The translations under genes and the position numbers were made by a program. A DNA stretch of 64,000 bases from Natronosalvus vescus. GTDB taxonomy: Archaea; Halobacteriota; Halobacteria; Halobacteriales; Natrialbaceae. Shown here piece by piece: positions 16,689 through 26,065 of the stretch. Positions within the stretch are counted from its first letter, which is position 1; each line of letters starts with the position of its first letter. Location: contig NZ_CP099546.1 in NCBI RefSeq assembly GCF_023973145.1, forward strand, positions 3,348,001 through 3,412,000. The letters are read 5' to 3'. The notes beneath the pieces were generated by a model. That model saw nothing but the letters and a program-made list of their open reading frames with translations, did no database searches and had not been told where the DNA came from.

Positions 16689-19055
16689 ATGAGCGAAACC
16701 GAGGAAGAACTCGCCAAAGACCTGGGTCTCGTGTCTGCGCTCGCGATCGGTATCGGCACGATGATCGGTGCCGGTATCTTCGTTTTACCGGGGGTGGCCG
16801 CTCAGGAGGCAGGTCCGGTTGTAGTCGTCTCATTTATCGTCGGCGGATCCATCGCCATCATCAACGCACTCTCGGTGAGCGAACTCGGGACAGCGATGCC
16901 GAAAGCCGGCGGTGCCTACTACTACATCAACCGGGCGCTCGGCCCGATGTTCGGCTCCATTTCGGGGATGGGCGACTGGATGGGGCTCGCGTTCGCGAGC
17001 GCGTTCTACAGTATCGGTTTCGGGAGCTACCTCGCAATCTTGCTTTCGGGAGTCGTGGTCTCGATTCCGCTGGTCGGGACGGTCGAACTTCTCCCGACGA
17101 TCGTTCTCGGCCCGCTCGTGCTCTCAGACATCCAGATCGGTGCGCTCATCGCGGGAATCGTTTTCGTCGGCGTCAACTACATCGGCGCGAAGGAAACCGG
17201 CGGTGTTCAGACGGTCATCGTCACCCTGTTACTCGGCATCCTCACGGTGTTTGCGGTCGTCGGCTTCTTCTCGTTCGATTGGGGAACCGTCACGGCCGAA
17301 GGCGGCATCGCCCCCCTCGGTTACGGCGAGATCCTCCCCGGCGCAGCGCTCGTCTTCGTAGCGTACCTCGGCTACGCGAAGATTGCGACGATCGGCGAGG
17401 AACTCAAAAACCCGGGTCGTAACCTCCCGATCGCCATCATCGGTAGTGTCGCAATCGTGATGACAATATACACGATCCTGGTCGGCCTCTTGATGGGGAT
17501 CGTTCCGTTCCAGGACTTCTTCCTCGAGGAAGTCGAGAACGCGCCGATGTCACACGCTGCGGAGATCATCTTCGACTACCAGTTCGCCCTCGCCGGGTTC
17601 GAGATACCGGTTCTCGGTGTTGGGGTAACGTCGATCACTCTCGCAGCGCTGCTGGCGACGGCCTCGAGCGCGAACGCGTCGATCCTCGCCTCAGCCCGTA
17701 TCAACTTCGCGATGGGTCGAGATAAGATCGTCACCGACTGGCTCAACGAGATCCACCCACGGTTCGCCACGCCGTACCGTTCGATCGCCGTTACCGGTGC
17801 GATGATTCTCCTCTTTATCGTCGTTCTCGGCGGCTCGCTCGAGATTCTGGCGAAGGCGGCGAGCGTGCTGCACCTCATCGTCTACGCGCTGATCAACGCG
17901 GCGTTGATCGTCTTCCGCGAGGCTGATGTCCCGGAGTACGATCCGGACTTTACGGTACCGTTGTATCCGATCACGCCGATCCTCGGAGTCGTCCTCTCGC
18001 TCGGTCTCATCTACTTCATGGACGCCACCGAAATCGCACTGAGCATGGTGTTCGTCCTGGGTGCCATCGTGTGGTACGGCGCTTACGCTCGAAACTACAC
18101 CAGTCAAGAAGGCGTCCTGAGCGAGTACATCCTCTCGCGTCCGGACGAGATGCCCGACGTGGCGGTGTCTGCCGCCACCGCCGCCCAGCCGAAGGCGAAC
18201 GAGGAGTACACCGTGATGGTGCCGGTTGCGAACCCGCGGACGGAGTCGACGCTACTCTCGCTGGCGAGCGTTATCGCGAAGGCCAACGACGGACGCGTCC
18301 AGGCCGTTCACATCGTCGAGGTGCCAGACCAGACCCCGTTAACGGAAGGGTCAGAGCACGTGCGTCGCATCGACGACGAATCCCAGAAACTGATGGAACG
18401 AGTTCGTGACAGTACGGAGACCATGGACGTCCCAGTCGACATCAAGACGATCGTCTCCCACCGCTCGTTCGAGGAAATCTTCAATGCCGCACAGCGGAAC
18501 AAGGTCGACAAGGTCGTCATGGGCTGGGGTGCGGGCCGTCCCTGGTCGGCCGGCCGGGCGCAACGACCGCTCGACGAACTGACTCACGCCCTGCCGTGTG
18601 ACTTCCTGGTGCTCAGGGATCGTGGTCTCGAGACCGACCGGATCCTCGTCCCGACGGCCGGCGGCCCAGATTCCGTCCTGAGCGCGGAGGCCGCCAGGAA
18701 CCTCCGGGATCAACTTGGTTCGTCCATCACCCTCTTGCACGTGGTCGACGAATCCGACACGGGCGAGGGCGAACGGTTCCTCACCGAATGGGCAACGCAA
18801 CACGACCTCGAGGATGCCGACATCCGAATCGACACCTCAGGCGACGTCGAGGGCGCGATTGCCGCAGCCGCAGGCGACCACTCGCTGTTGATCATCGGCG
18901 CGACCGAACGCGGGTTGCTCTCGCGACTCGTCCGCGGATCGCTCGCGTACGACGTTATCAACGACGTCGACTGCTCGGTCTTGCTGGCTGAACGACCGAC
19001 GAGCCGGACGCTTCGCGAACGACTGTTCGGATTGCAGACGGACGACGATCGGTAG
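16689..19055 (+). CDS. APC superfamily permease fused to two universal stress domains
   Basis: 788 residues. The first 470 or so form a 12-helix APC permease, starting with the TM1 motif GIGTMIGAGIFVLPG; AGGAYYYINRALGP is the TM3 region. After a linker (around 480-500) come two USP domains: one at about 505-635 starting EEYTVMVPVANP, and one at about 645-775 starting DRILVPTAGGPDS and containing the nucleotide loop GATERGLLSRLVRGSLA. The substrate is probably an amino acid by family, but the K+ transporter KimA has an analogous permease-plus-USP layout that binds c-di-AMP. A near twin lies divergently at 22408-24759. Confidence 0.92.
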   Translation: MSETEEELAKDLGLVSALAIGIGTMIGAGIFVLPGVAAQEAGPVVVVSFIVGGSIAIINALSVSELGTAMPKAGGAYYYINRALGPMFGSISGMGDWMGLAFASAFYSIGFGSYLAILLSGVVVSIPLVGTVELLPTIVLGPLVLSDIQIGALIAGIVFVGVNYIGAKETGGVQTVIVTLLLGILTVFAVVGFFSFDWGTVTAEGGIAPLGYGEILPGAALVFVAYLGYAKIATIGEELKNPGRNLPIAIIGSVAIVMTIYTILVGLLMGIVPFQDFFLEEVENAPMSHAAEIIFDYQFALAGFEIPVLGVGVTSITLAALLATASSANASILASARINFAMGRDKIVTDWLNEIHPRFATPYRSIAVTGAMILLFIVVLGGSLEILAKAASVLHLIVYALINAALIVFREADVPEYDPDFTVPLYPITPILGVVLSLGLIYFMDATEIALSMVFVLGAIVWYGAYARNYTSQEGVLSEYILSRPDEMPDVAVSAATAAQPKANEEYTVMVPVANPRTESTLLSLASVIAKANDGRVQAVHIVEVPDQTPLTEGSEHVRRIDDESQKLMERVRDSTETMDVPVDIKTIVSHRSFEEIFNAAQRNKVDKVVMGWGAGRPWSAGRAQRPLDELTHALPCDFLVLRDRGLETDRILVPTAGGPDSVLSAEAARNLRDQLGSSITLLHVVDESDTGEGERFLTEWATQHDLEDADIRIDTSGDVEGAIAAAAGDHSLLIIGATERGLLSRLVRGSLAYDVINDVDCSVLLAERPTSRTLRERLFGLQTDDDR

Positions 19056-19131
19056 GCTCTCTCGTCCGCCTTTTCACTGCCTGACCCCCGTCGAGCGTGA
19101 GTCGAGCACGTACGCCCGACAACGGAAACAC

Positions 19132-19139
19132 CTATTAAC
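19132..19139 (+). promoter_or_regulatory. TATA-like box for the second APC permease
   Basis: CTATTAAC is centred about 30 bases before the ATG at 19166. It favours that ATG over the in-frame TTG-type start at 19145. Confidence 0.45.
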
Positions 19140-19165
19140 TGTGCTTGATACTCTCTGTCATTGAT

Positions 19166-20554
19166 ATGGGTGAGACTGACGAGACGACGTCGATTATCGG
19201 AAGCGAAATCGGGTTGATCGGGGCGGTTGCACTCGTCGTCGGGAACGCGATTTCGGTGACGATGTTTCTCCTCCCGGCACACCTGATGGCCGATGGCGTG
19301 GGGCCGAGTATCGCACCTGCGGTGGTCGTCGCTGCAATACCGATGGTGTTTGGCGTCATCGTGATGCTCCAACTCGGCGCAGCGCTCCCGGTTGCCGGTG
19401 GCGGCTACGTCTATCCTTCCCGGCTCATCGGGCCGTTCTGGGGATTCACGATCCCGTGGCTCGTCGTTCCGACGATCTGGTTCGGACTCGTCTACACCGC
19501 CTACGGCTTTGCCGAATACGCCCGGTTCTTCGTCGACGTCCCGCTCGAGGCGCTGATCGCCGGCGTGTTGCTCGTGTTCATCCTGTTGAACTTACGCGGG
19601 ATCAAGCTCGTTGCCGCCGTGCAGTTCGTTCTCGTGATGGTCATCGTTGGTGGGATGCTCGCGTTCATCGTTCCGGGCGCTTTCCACATCGACCCGGGGA
19701 ACTACAGTCCGATGTTCCCCGAAGGATACGGCCCGTTCGTCGTCGCCGTCATCTCGCTGTTCATCGGGATGTACGGGTTCAACCTGGCGATCGACCTCGG
19801 TGAGGAACTCGAGGATCCGGAACGAAACGTCCCTCGCGTCCTCATCTACAGCGCCGTCATCGGGATGTCGCTCATGATCGGAATCGTCGTCGTCGCAGTC
19901 GGAGTCCTCCACTGGACCGAACTCGCCGGGATGGAGGCCGGAATCGCTATGGTCGCCCTCGAGTTCCTCCCGTGGTGGGGCGGGGCGTTCGTGGCCTTCG
20001 CCGCCGTAATCGGCGGTCTGACCACGGTCAATACGCTCATCGTCACCTACTCCCGCGAGATAATGCGAGCGGCTCGCGACGACGTGTTTCCCTCGTCCCT
20101 GGCGGTGCTCCATCCGGAACACCAGAGCCCGAACCGGGCGATTCTCTTGCTCGGGCTTCCCGCATTGCTGATCGTCCCGGTTACGCCGTCTCCCGCACTC
20201 CTGGCTCCCGGACTTGGGCTGGTGCTCCTCTACGCGTTCTTCCTGCTCTCGGTTGCCGCGTGGCGATTGCCCGACCGGTTTCCGGATCGGTACGCGAACG
20301 CGTCCGTCCGGTTACCGCCGGTCGCGCTCATGCTGGCAGCCATCGGCGGCGGCCTGTCGACGCTCGTATTCTGGCTCCTGTTGGTCTCGCAACTGCCGTG
20401 GATGGGCGCGCTGATCCTCGGGTGGGTCGTACTCGGTTACCCAGTATTCCGATACCGCGTTGGTGTTCTCGAAAAGCGCGGAATCGACCTCCGCACCCGG
20501 TTGCGAACGCTTGATGAACACGAACGCCGCAACGATCAGGCGTCGAACGATTGA
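19166..20554 (+). CDS. APC superfamily permease (no USP domain)
   Basis: 462 residues from the ATG at 19166 (MGETDETTSIIGSEIG). About twelve hydrophobic helices. TM1 reads VALVVGNAISVTMFLLPAHL, a divergent form of the APC motif in which the usual GAGIF is replaced. LPVAGGGYVYPSRLIGPFWG is the TM3 region, and GEELEDPERNVPR is the intracellular loop seen in amino-acid permeases. It lacks the C-terminal universal stress domains of its neighbours and ends in a charged tail. It may transport an amino acid or organic cation; substrate unknown. Confidence 0.88.
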   Translation: MGETDETTSIIGSEIGLIGAVALVVGNAISVTMFLLPAHLMADGVGPSIAPAVVVAAIPMVFGVIVMLQLGAALPVAGGGYVYPSRLIGPFWGFTIPWLVVPTIWFGLVYTAYGFAEYARFFVDVPLEALIAGVLLVFILLNLRGIKLVAAVQFVLVMVIVGGMLAFIVPGAFHIDPGNYSPMFPEGYGPFVVAVISLFIGMYGFNLAIDLGEELEDPERNVPRVLIYSAVIGMSLMIGIVVVAVGVLHWTELAGMEAGIAMVALEFLPWWGGAFVAFAAVIGGLTTVNTLIVTYSREIMRAARDDVFPSSLAVLHPEHQSPNRAILLLGLPALLIVPVTPSPALLAPGLGLVLLYAFFLLSVAAWRLPDRFPDRYANASVRLPPVALMLAAIGGGLSTLVFWLLLVSQLPWMGALILGWVVLGYPVFRYRVGVLEKRGIDLRTRLRTLDEHERRNDQASND

Positions 20555-20716
20555 CGACGTGACATCGACGTTCGTAACCGACGGAGTAGGTCACCCACGT
20601 TCCTCGAGGACGGCTACGAGTCGCTTCCGTAGATGGATTGGGAACGTCGACTACGGAGAGCGGTGGAAATTCATCGAACACGTTATCACCCCGGACGACA
20701 CACGTCGGATCGTTCG

Positions 20717-22246
20717 ATGACGATCCGTGTCGACTGGCGCTCGAGTGCGAGCCTGACGGGCACCGTCCTGAAGTGGCTCGCGGTGCCGCTCGCGGTGCCA
20801 CTCGTGCTGGCAGTGTTCGACGGCGACGACATCGTCCCCTTCGCCGTGGCGATCGCGTTCACGGTGGCGATCGGGATGGGGCTCGAGCGACTGAGCGACG
20901 ACCGGGAGCTCTACCAGCGGGAGGCCTTCCTGATGGTCGCGCTGACCTGGTTCGGCGTCGCGGCTATCGGCACGATCCCGTTCGCCCTCGTCGGAATCGG
21001 AGCTCCAAGCGCGTCGGCATTCGCCGGCGGCGTTGGCGGCCCCGTCAACGCCTGGTTCGAGAGCACGAGCGGCCTCACGACGACCGGCGCAACCGTGATG
21101 AGCGGCTGGGACTTCGAGAACCAGTCTCGAGCGATCCTGCTGTGGCGACAGCTGATCCAGTGGCTCGGGGGACTGGGTATCCTGATCGTCGCGATCAGCC
21201 TCCTCTCGAACCTGATGGTCGGTGGAGCCCAGTTGATGGAGACGGAGAGTCAAACCCGAAACGTCAACAAACTCACGCCGGAGATCGCGAGCACCGCCCG
21301 CCTCATCTGGGGGCTGTACGTCGGCCTCACGCTGGCGGCTGTCGCGACGTTTTACGTGTTGCACCTGCTCGGGTTCGCCCCGAACATGGATCTGTTCAAC
21401 GCGGTCTCCCACGCTATGACCAGCGTTGCAACAGCCGGCTTCTCTCCCGAACCGTTGAGCATCGGTGCCTTCACACCAGCCGTCCAGTGGGCCGTCATCC
21501 CGTTTATGATCCTCGGGGCGACCAACTTCGTGTTGCTGTACTATCTGGTACAGGGCGATCTCTCGCGGCCGTTCAACTCCGAGGAATTGCGTTTCTATCT
21601 CGGCGTGATCGCGCTCTTTGCGGCGATCGTGTCGGCCATCCTCGCCCTCGATTCCGAGATCAACATGGGGCTCGAGCCGACGATTCGACACGGCCTGTTT
21701 AACGTCGTTTCACTTGTGACGACGACCGGCTACGCCTCGATGGACTTCAACGTCTGGTCAGCCGGTGCCAAACACGTCCTCTTCCTGTGCATGTTCATCG
21801 GCGGGATGGCCGGGTCGACCACCTGTTCGATCAAGACGCTGCGCTGGCTCGTGATCCTCAAGGGGCTCTACCGCAACCTGTTCGTCTCAATCCATCCGCG
21901 GGCCGTCCGACCCGTTCGCCTCGGCGAGAGCATCGTCGACGAGGACACGATCAACGATATTTTCGCCTACGTCATGCTCGCGATCATCATCTTCTTCCTG
22001 CTGACGGTGTTCGTCGTCGTCGATGCCGCTCGAGCGAGCACGGCAGTCACTGAGTTCGAGGCCCTGGGCGCGTCGGCGTCGATCTTCCTCAACATCGGCC
22101 CGGCGTTCGGAATGGCCGGACCGATGGACAACTACGCCGGTTTCCCCGTCACCACGCGGTTCGTTATGGTGATCATGATGTGGGTTGGTCGCATCGAGAT
22201 CATCCCCGTTCTGGTATTGTTGTTGCCGGCGTACTGGCGCTCCTAA
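20717..22246 (+). CDS. trkH: Second TrkH family K+ uptake subunit
   Basis: 509 residues from the ATG at 20717 (MTIRVDWRSSASLTG), chosen to match the other TrkH N-terminus rather than the 84-base longer frame. The four selectivity loops are present: SGLTTTGATV, SVATAGFSPEP, VTTTGYASMDF and FLNIGPAFGMAGP. It has the same length and the same PVLVLLLPAYWRS-type end as the copy at 13012. There is no adjacent trkA, so it probably shares the TrkA at 14547 or uses another RCK protein. It follows the APC permease on the same strand after 162 bases. Confidence 0.93.
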   Translation: MTIRVDWRSSASLTGTVLKWLAVPLAVPLVLAVFDGDDIVPFAVAIAFTVAIGMGLERLSDDRELYQREAFLMVALTWFGVAAIGTIPFALVGIGAPSASAFAGGVGGPVNAWFESTSGLTTTGATVMSGWDFENQSRAILLWRQLIQWLGGLGILIVAISLLSNLMVGGAQLMETESQTRNVNKLTPEIASTARLIWGLYVGLTLAAVATFYVLHLLGFAPNMDLFNAVSHAMTSVATAGFSPEPLSIGAFTPAVQWAVIPFMILGATNFVLLYYLVQGDLSRPFNSEELRFYLGVIALFAAIVSAILALDSEINMGLEPTIRHGLFNVVSLVTTTGYASMDFNVWSAGAKHVLFLCMFIGGMAGSTTCSIKTLRWLVILKGLYRNLFVSIHPRAVRPVRLGESIVDEDTINDIFAYVMLAIIIFFLLTVFVVVDAARASTAVTEFEALGASASIFLNIGPAFGMAGPMDNYAGFPVTTRFVMVIMMWVGRIEIIPVLVLLLPAYWRS

Positions 22247-22407
22247 CGGGGAAGCCAATGCGGTCGTGTTCGATTCGGCGCTCGGCCCGAATGGTGGGAT
22301 CTCGTAGAAGAGCACCGGTCGATTCGACTCGAGAACTCTCTCATCCGACCACCCTACAGTCGTTCCTAAGCGGCTGAACTATCGTGATAGTCGTCCTCCC
22401 GGGATCG

Positions 22408-24759
22408 CTACTCGTCCGATTTTGCCGGCGGTGACCGCCCACCCAACCGCTGGATGAGCGCCTGTTTGAAGGTTCGAGGCGTTCTGTTTTCACTGCGCGC
22501 CATCACGACTGTCCCGTCGGTTTTATCCACGACCTCCTGGGGAATCGACCCATATAGCGCCTGTGCGACCGTACTCGTTCCCGTCGCCCCGACGCAAACC
22601 GTATCGTACGTTGCTACCGCCCCGAGGAGTGACGATCTGACGTCTTCGTCGACGATAACTCGCGATTCGTACTCCGAGCTATCGATTTCCGCCGCCGTCG
22701 CCACCTCCGTGATCGTCTCCTGGCCCACCTCGAGCGGATCCACCCCGGGATCGTCGGACGGCGACTGGACGTTCAGCAACGTCAGGCTCGTTTCCGGGAA
22801 CGAGCGCCGGAGTTCGGCCGCTCGTCGTGCAGACACCGGGGCGTTCGAGCCTTCGCCCGCCAGGGTAACGATCGACCCGGGGGTCTCGGTCGGCGATTTA
22901 ACGAGCGACACTTCACACGGTGCCCGTTCGAGGATCGGATCGATCGTCGAGCCGAAGATGACGTCGCGTCGGCGGCGTTCGCCGGCCCAGCCGAGAACTG
23001 CATGATCGGCGGCTTCGTCCTCGATAACCGAGAGGATCGCGGTGCCCGCGTTGCGGCCGACGATCGCTCGCGTTCTGACGCCGACGTCGAGCGTTCCGGC
23101 GACGTCGCGTGCATTGTCGAGGAGGGTTCGCTGTCGGTCGACGCGTTCCTCCTCGAACTCGATTTGAGCCGGGGACGTCTGCGGTGGGACTTCGATGACG
23201 TTGACCACGACCAGTTCGCCCGGTCGATCCTGGCTCGCGGCACTCGCCGCCGCGTGCGCGATGAGCGGCCGCTGCGTTTCGGGATTTGCGACGGGGACGA
23301 CGACGCGATACTCCGCATCCTTCGATTCCGGTTCGTCGGTCGGTGCAACGGCTTCCCCAATCAACGTCGTCGAAAGCGCCCGCTCTTTCGCGTAAAACCG
23401 GTACCAGAGAATACTGAGGGCGATGGTCACCAATCCGATGACCTGAACCCACGATAGGGGGGCAAGTGAAACGCTGGCAGATCCTACCTCGAGGGTGGCT
23501 GCTTCCTCCCCCATCTGCACCAGCACGAAGAGACAGGTTACGAACCCGACGATTGGAACGGTCGGATACAGGACTGATGGGATTCGAAAGTCGGGGTCGT
23601 AATCGTCTGGATCCGCCCGCCGTAACACGACGACGGCGACGTGAACCAGCGCGTACGTGATGAGGAACATGAAGCTCGCGACATCAGCCAGCGTGCCGAT
23701 GGGCAGTGGGCTCGCAACGAGGACGAGGATCACAAACCCGGTCGCGAAAATCGCCCGGTACGGCGTCCGGTAGCGCTCGTGAACCTTGTTGAGCCAGTTC
23801 GTGAGAATTCGATCCCGTCCCATCGCAAAGTTGACCCGTGCCGCCGAGAGGATCGACGCGTTCGCCGAGGAGATCGTCGCAAATATCGCGCCAATGATCA
23901 TGATTCCGGATCCGACGGTGGCGAACTCGAGCGTCCGTCCGCCAATCGCGACCGATCCGAGTGTGCCGACGGTCACTTGTGCGACGTCCGCGACGGGGAC
24001 GTCGCTCGCGGCCAATTCGGGAACCGGTAATGTGCCCGTGCTGACGAGCATCACCAGGACGTACAGAATCGTCGGAGTCACCACAGCGGCTATCATCGAC
24101 AGCGGGAGATTCCGTCCCGGGTTTTTGATCTCTTCTGCGCTCGTCGCGATCACTTCGAACCCGATGAAGGTCACGAAAACGGTTCCGGCTGTCGCCCCAA
24201 CAGCAGGCCAGCCGTGGGGTGCGAACGGATCGAGGTTCCCGCCGTCGACGGCGAAAAGCCCAACCGTGATGAACAGGACGATCAATACGAGTAGAAAGAG
24301 GACGATGACGTTCTGCAGCGAGCCGGTTTCCTTGACACCCCGAAAATTGATCGCGACGAGTACGGCGGACATACCGAGTGCAGCGATAACCACTGTCAGC
24401 GCCGTGGATGGGCGATTGAGGAGGTACTGTCCGAACCCGAGCATGTAGAACGCCGTCGCGAACATCAACCCGGCCCACATCCCGAAACCAATGATGGTGC
24501 CGAAGAAACTCCCAAGCGCGTGGTTGACGTAATAATAGCTACCCCCGGCACGCGGCATACCGGTCGCCAGTTCTGACAGCGAAAACGCCGCGAGGAGTGC
24601 GATGACGCCGCCGATGGCGAACGAAATCATGCTCGCCGGGCCCGCCGCTTCGGCGACGATGCCGGGCAGGACGAAAATGCCAGCCCCGATCATCGTCCCC
24701 AGTCCTAACGTGTACGCCTCGAGGAAGCCGAGGTCTCGAGCGAGTTCCTGGTTGGACAT
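22408..24759 (-). CDS. APC superfamily permease fused to two universal stress domains (second copy)
   Basis: 783 residues from the ATG at 24759 (MSNQELARDLGF). The permease part (about 1-465) has TM1 GLGTMIGAGIFVLPG and AGGSYYYVNHALG. The tail carries two USP domains: about 495-630, starting EYRVVVPVANPETQ, and about 640-765 with VCVGATGTSTVAQALYGS as nucleotide loop. The order and lengths match the protein at 16689 throughout, so these are paralogues. It is convergent with trkH2 and divergent from mgsA. Charged residues replace several small residues of the loop, so the ligand may differ between copies. Confidence 0.92.
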   Translation of the reverse strand: MSNQELARDLGFLEAYTLGLGTMIGAGIFVLPGIVAEAAGPASMISFAIGGVIALLAAFSLSELATGMPRAGGSYYYVNHALGSFFGTIIGFGMWAGLMFATAFYMLGFGQYLLNRPSTALTVVIAALGMSAVLVAINFRGVKETGSLQNVIVLFLLVLIVLFITVGLFAVDGGNLDPFAPHGWPAVGATAGTVFVTFIGFEVIATSAEEIKNPGRNLPLSMIAAVVTPTILYVLVMLVSTGTLPVPELAASDVPVADVAQVTVGTLGSVAIGGRTLEFATVGSGIMIIGAIFATISSANASILSAARVNFAMGRDRILTNWLNKVHERYRTPYRAIFATGFVILVLVASPLPIGTLADVASFMFLITYALVHVAVVVLRRADPDDYDPDFRIPSVLYPTVPIVGFVTCLFVLVQMGEEAATLEVGSASVSLAPLSWVQVIGLVTIALSILWYRFYAKERALSTTLIGEAVAPTDEPESKDAEYRVVVPVANPETQRPLIAHAAASAASQDRPGELVVVNVIEVPPQTSPAQIEFEEERVDRQRTLLDNARDVAGTLDVGVRTRAIVGRNAGTAILSVIEDEAADHAVLGWAGERRRRDVIFGSTIDPILERAPCEVSLVKSPTETPGSIVTLAGEGSNAPVSARRAAELRRSFPETSLTLLNVQSPSDDPGVDPLEVGQETITEVATAAEIDSSEYESRVIVDEDVRSSLLGAVATYDTVCVGATGTSTVAQALYGSIPQEVVDKTDGTVVMARSENRTPRTFKQALIQRLGGRSPPAKSDE

Positions 24760-24996
24760 CGTTATGCCCCACGTATAGCTGCCCATATTCTTCGATGAAC
24801 AATATAGGGCGCCATTATTGTTGAATCCGTAATCCCATTCATATCTCCGACTCTGATCTTTGAGAGTATAAACGTAACTCTCCTCTCACCGAAGACCAGG
24901 GGTAGTCCCTTTTCTTCGATCGGATGAAGAACGACCAGTTCGGCCTCACTGTTATCACGCCACAACGTCTACAATCGTCCGGAGCAACGCCCACCG
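24760..24996. other. Divergent control region, APC-USP permease and mgsA
   Basis: 237 bases, more AT-rich than the genes around it. It has several A/T boxes (ATATAGGG, CCATTATTG, GAGTATAAACG), so both promoters likely lie here. No small gene or structured RNA is recognised. Confidence 0.45.
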
Positions 24997-25374
24997 ATGA
25001 CCCGACTCGCCCTCATCGCCCACGACGAGAAGAAACCCGACCTCATCGAGTTCGCTCGAGCGCACGAATCCCAGCTCGCCGAGTACGACCTGATCGGTAC
25101 CGGGACGACCGGTGGTCGACTGATGGAGGAGACCGACCTCGAGGTCGAACGCATGGAATCCGGACCGCTCGGTGGCGACCTCATGATCGGAGCCGAGGTC
25201 GCCCAGGATCGCCTCGACGGAATCATCTTCCTCCGCGACCCGCTGACCGCCCAGCCACACGAGCCGGACATCTCGGCGTTACTGCGCATCTGTGACGTCC
25301 ACGACACGGCGCTGGCGACCAACCTGGCGAGTGCGACGTACCTGCTTGAGGGGCTCGAGGACGAGTTACCCTGA
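24997..25374 (+). CDS. mgsA: Methylglyoxal synthase
   Basis: 125 residues. It converts dihydroxyacetone phosphate into methylglyoxal and phosphate in the cytoplasm, a bypass of lower glycolysis that relieves phosphate shortage and sugar-phosphate stress. Family marks: LIAHDEKKPDL with the catalytic-region His, the phosphate-binding TGTTGGRL, GPLGGDLMIGA with the catalytic Asp, and FLRDPLTAQPHEPD. Length is normal for the family. A KhtT/KhtU-like K+ efflux pair follows 165 bases downstream on the same strand. Confidence 0.96.
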   Translation: MTRLALIAHDEKKPDLIEFARAHESQLAEYDLIGTGTTGGRLMEETDLEVERMESGPLGGDLMIGAEVAQDRLDGIIFLRDPLTAQPHEPDISALLRICDVHDTALATNLASATYLLEGLEDELP

Positions 25375-25507
25375 TTACCATCGCAGACCCCGCTTGCGAT
25401 CGGGTGTGCATTGGCTTTCAGTGGCTACTATACAAGACAGGCCATCGAACGGGAACGTATCCGTACCCGACCCGAGAGTGTTCGGTTTCGTTCGTCATCG
25501 TCCGCGG

Positions 25508-25516
25508 TATTTATAG
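25508..25516 (+). promoter_or_regulatory. TATA box for the khtT-like gene
   Basis: TATTTATAG, centred 28 bases before the ATG at 25540. Fits a leaderless transcript and rejects the longer in-frame start at 25411. Confidence 0.65.
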
Positions 25517-25539
25517 TACCGCCACCCCGTCGTACGAGC

Positions 25540-26031
25540 ATGGTGATTTACGAGAGCGACCTCCCCGGCGTCGGGAAGAAATTCGAGGTCGAACTCGAGG
25601 ACGGCGAACGACTGGTCATCGTGACCCACAACACGGGCAAACGCGAGATATTCAAAAAGCCCGCCGAACACGCCGACAGCGAGAAGGTGTTCGAACTCTC
25701 CGATCGGCTCGCCCGGAAAGTCGGGACAATCCTCGAGGGGGCACACTTCCAGCCCATCCAGTCAGACCGCGTCGAGACGATGCTCGCCGACGAGACGTTT
25801 ATCGAATGGTACAACCTGTCGAGCGAATCGGAACTCACCGGCAAAACACTCGCCGACTCGGGAGTTCGCGACCGGACGGGCGTTTCCATCGTCGCGATTC
25901 AGCGAGACGACGATGTCCTCCCCGCACCTGGCCCGGACACGATTCTCGAGGCCGGCGACACGCTGGTCGTCGTCGGCGATGGTGAGGACTGTCGGGCGTT
26001 CGAGGTACTCGTCAGCGGCACCAACCGGTGA
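25540..26031 (+). CDS. TrkA-C domain regulator, KhtT-like subunit of a K+/H+ antiporter
   Basis: 163 residues. The N-terminal part (MVIYESDLPGVGKKFEVEL) is the small domain seen in KhtT/YhaT regulators. The C-terminal half (about 90-155) is an RCK_C/TrkA-C ligand-binding domain with the family pattern LTGKTLADSGVRDRTG and ILEAGDTLVVVGD. In Bacillus, KhtT gates the antiporter KhtU, and its RCK_C domain binds c-di-AMP. The antiporter gene follows 34 bases later, so the two are one operon, with a strong promoter before this gene. Confidence 0.9.
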   Translation: MVIYESDLPGVGKKFEVELEDGERLVIVTHNTGKREIFKKPAEHADSEKVFELSDRLARKVGTILEGAHFQPIQSDRVETMLADETFIEWYNLSSESELTGKTLADSGVRDRTGVSIVAIQRDDDVLPAPGPDTILEAGDTLVVVGDGEDCRAFEVLVSGTNR

Positions 26032-26051
26032 TCCGGATGTGTGGATCTGTC

Positions 26052-26059
26052 GGAGGTGA
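26052..26059 (+). promoter_or_regulatory. Full Shine-Dalgarno GGAGGTGA before the antiporter gene
   Basis: GGAGGTGA ends six bases before the GTG at 26066. It is complementary to the archaeal 16S 3' end and settles GTG as the start. Confidence 0.8.
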
Positions 26060-26065
26060 GACGTA

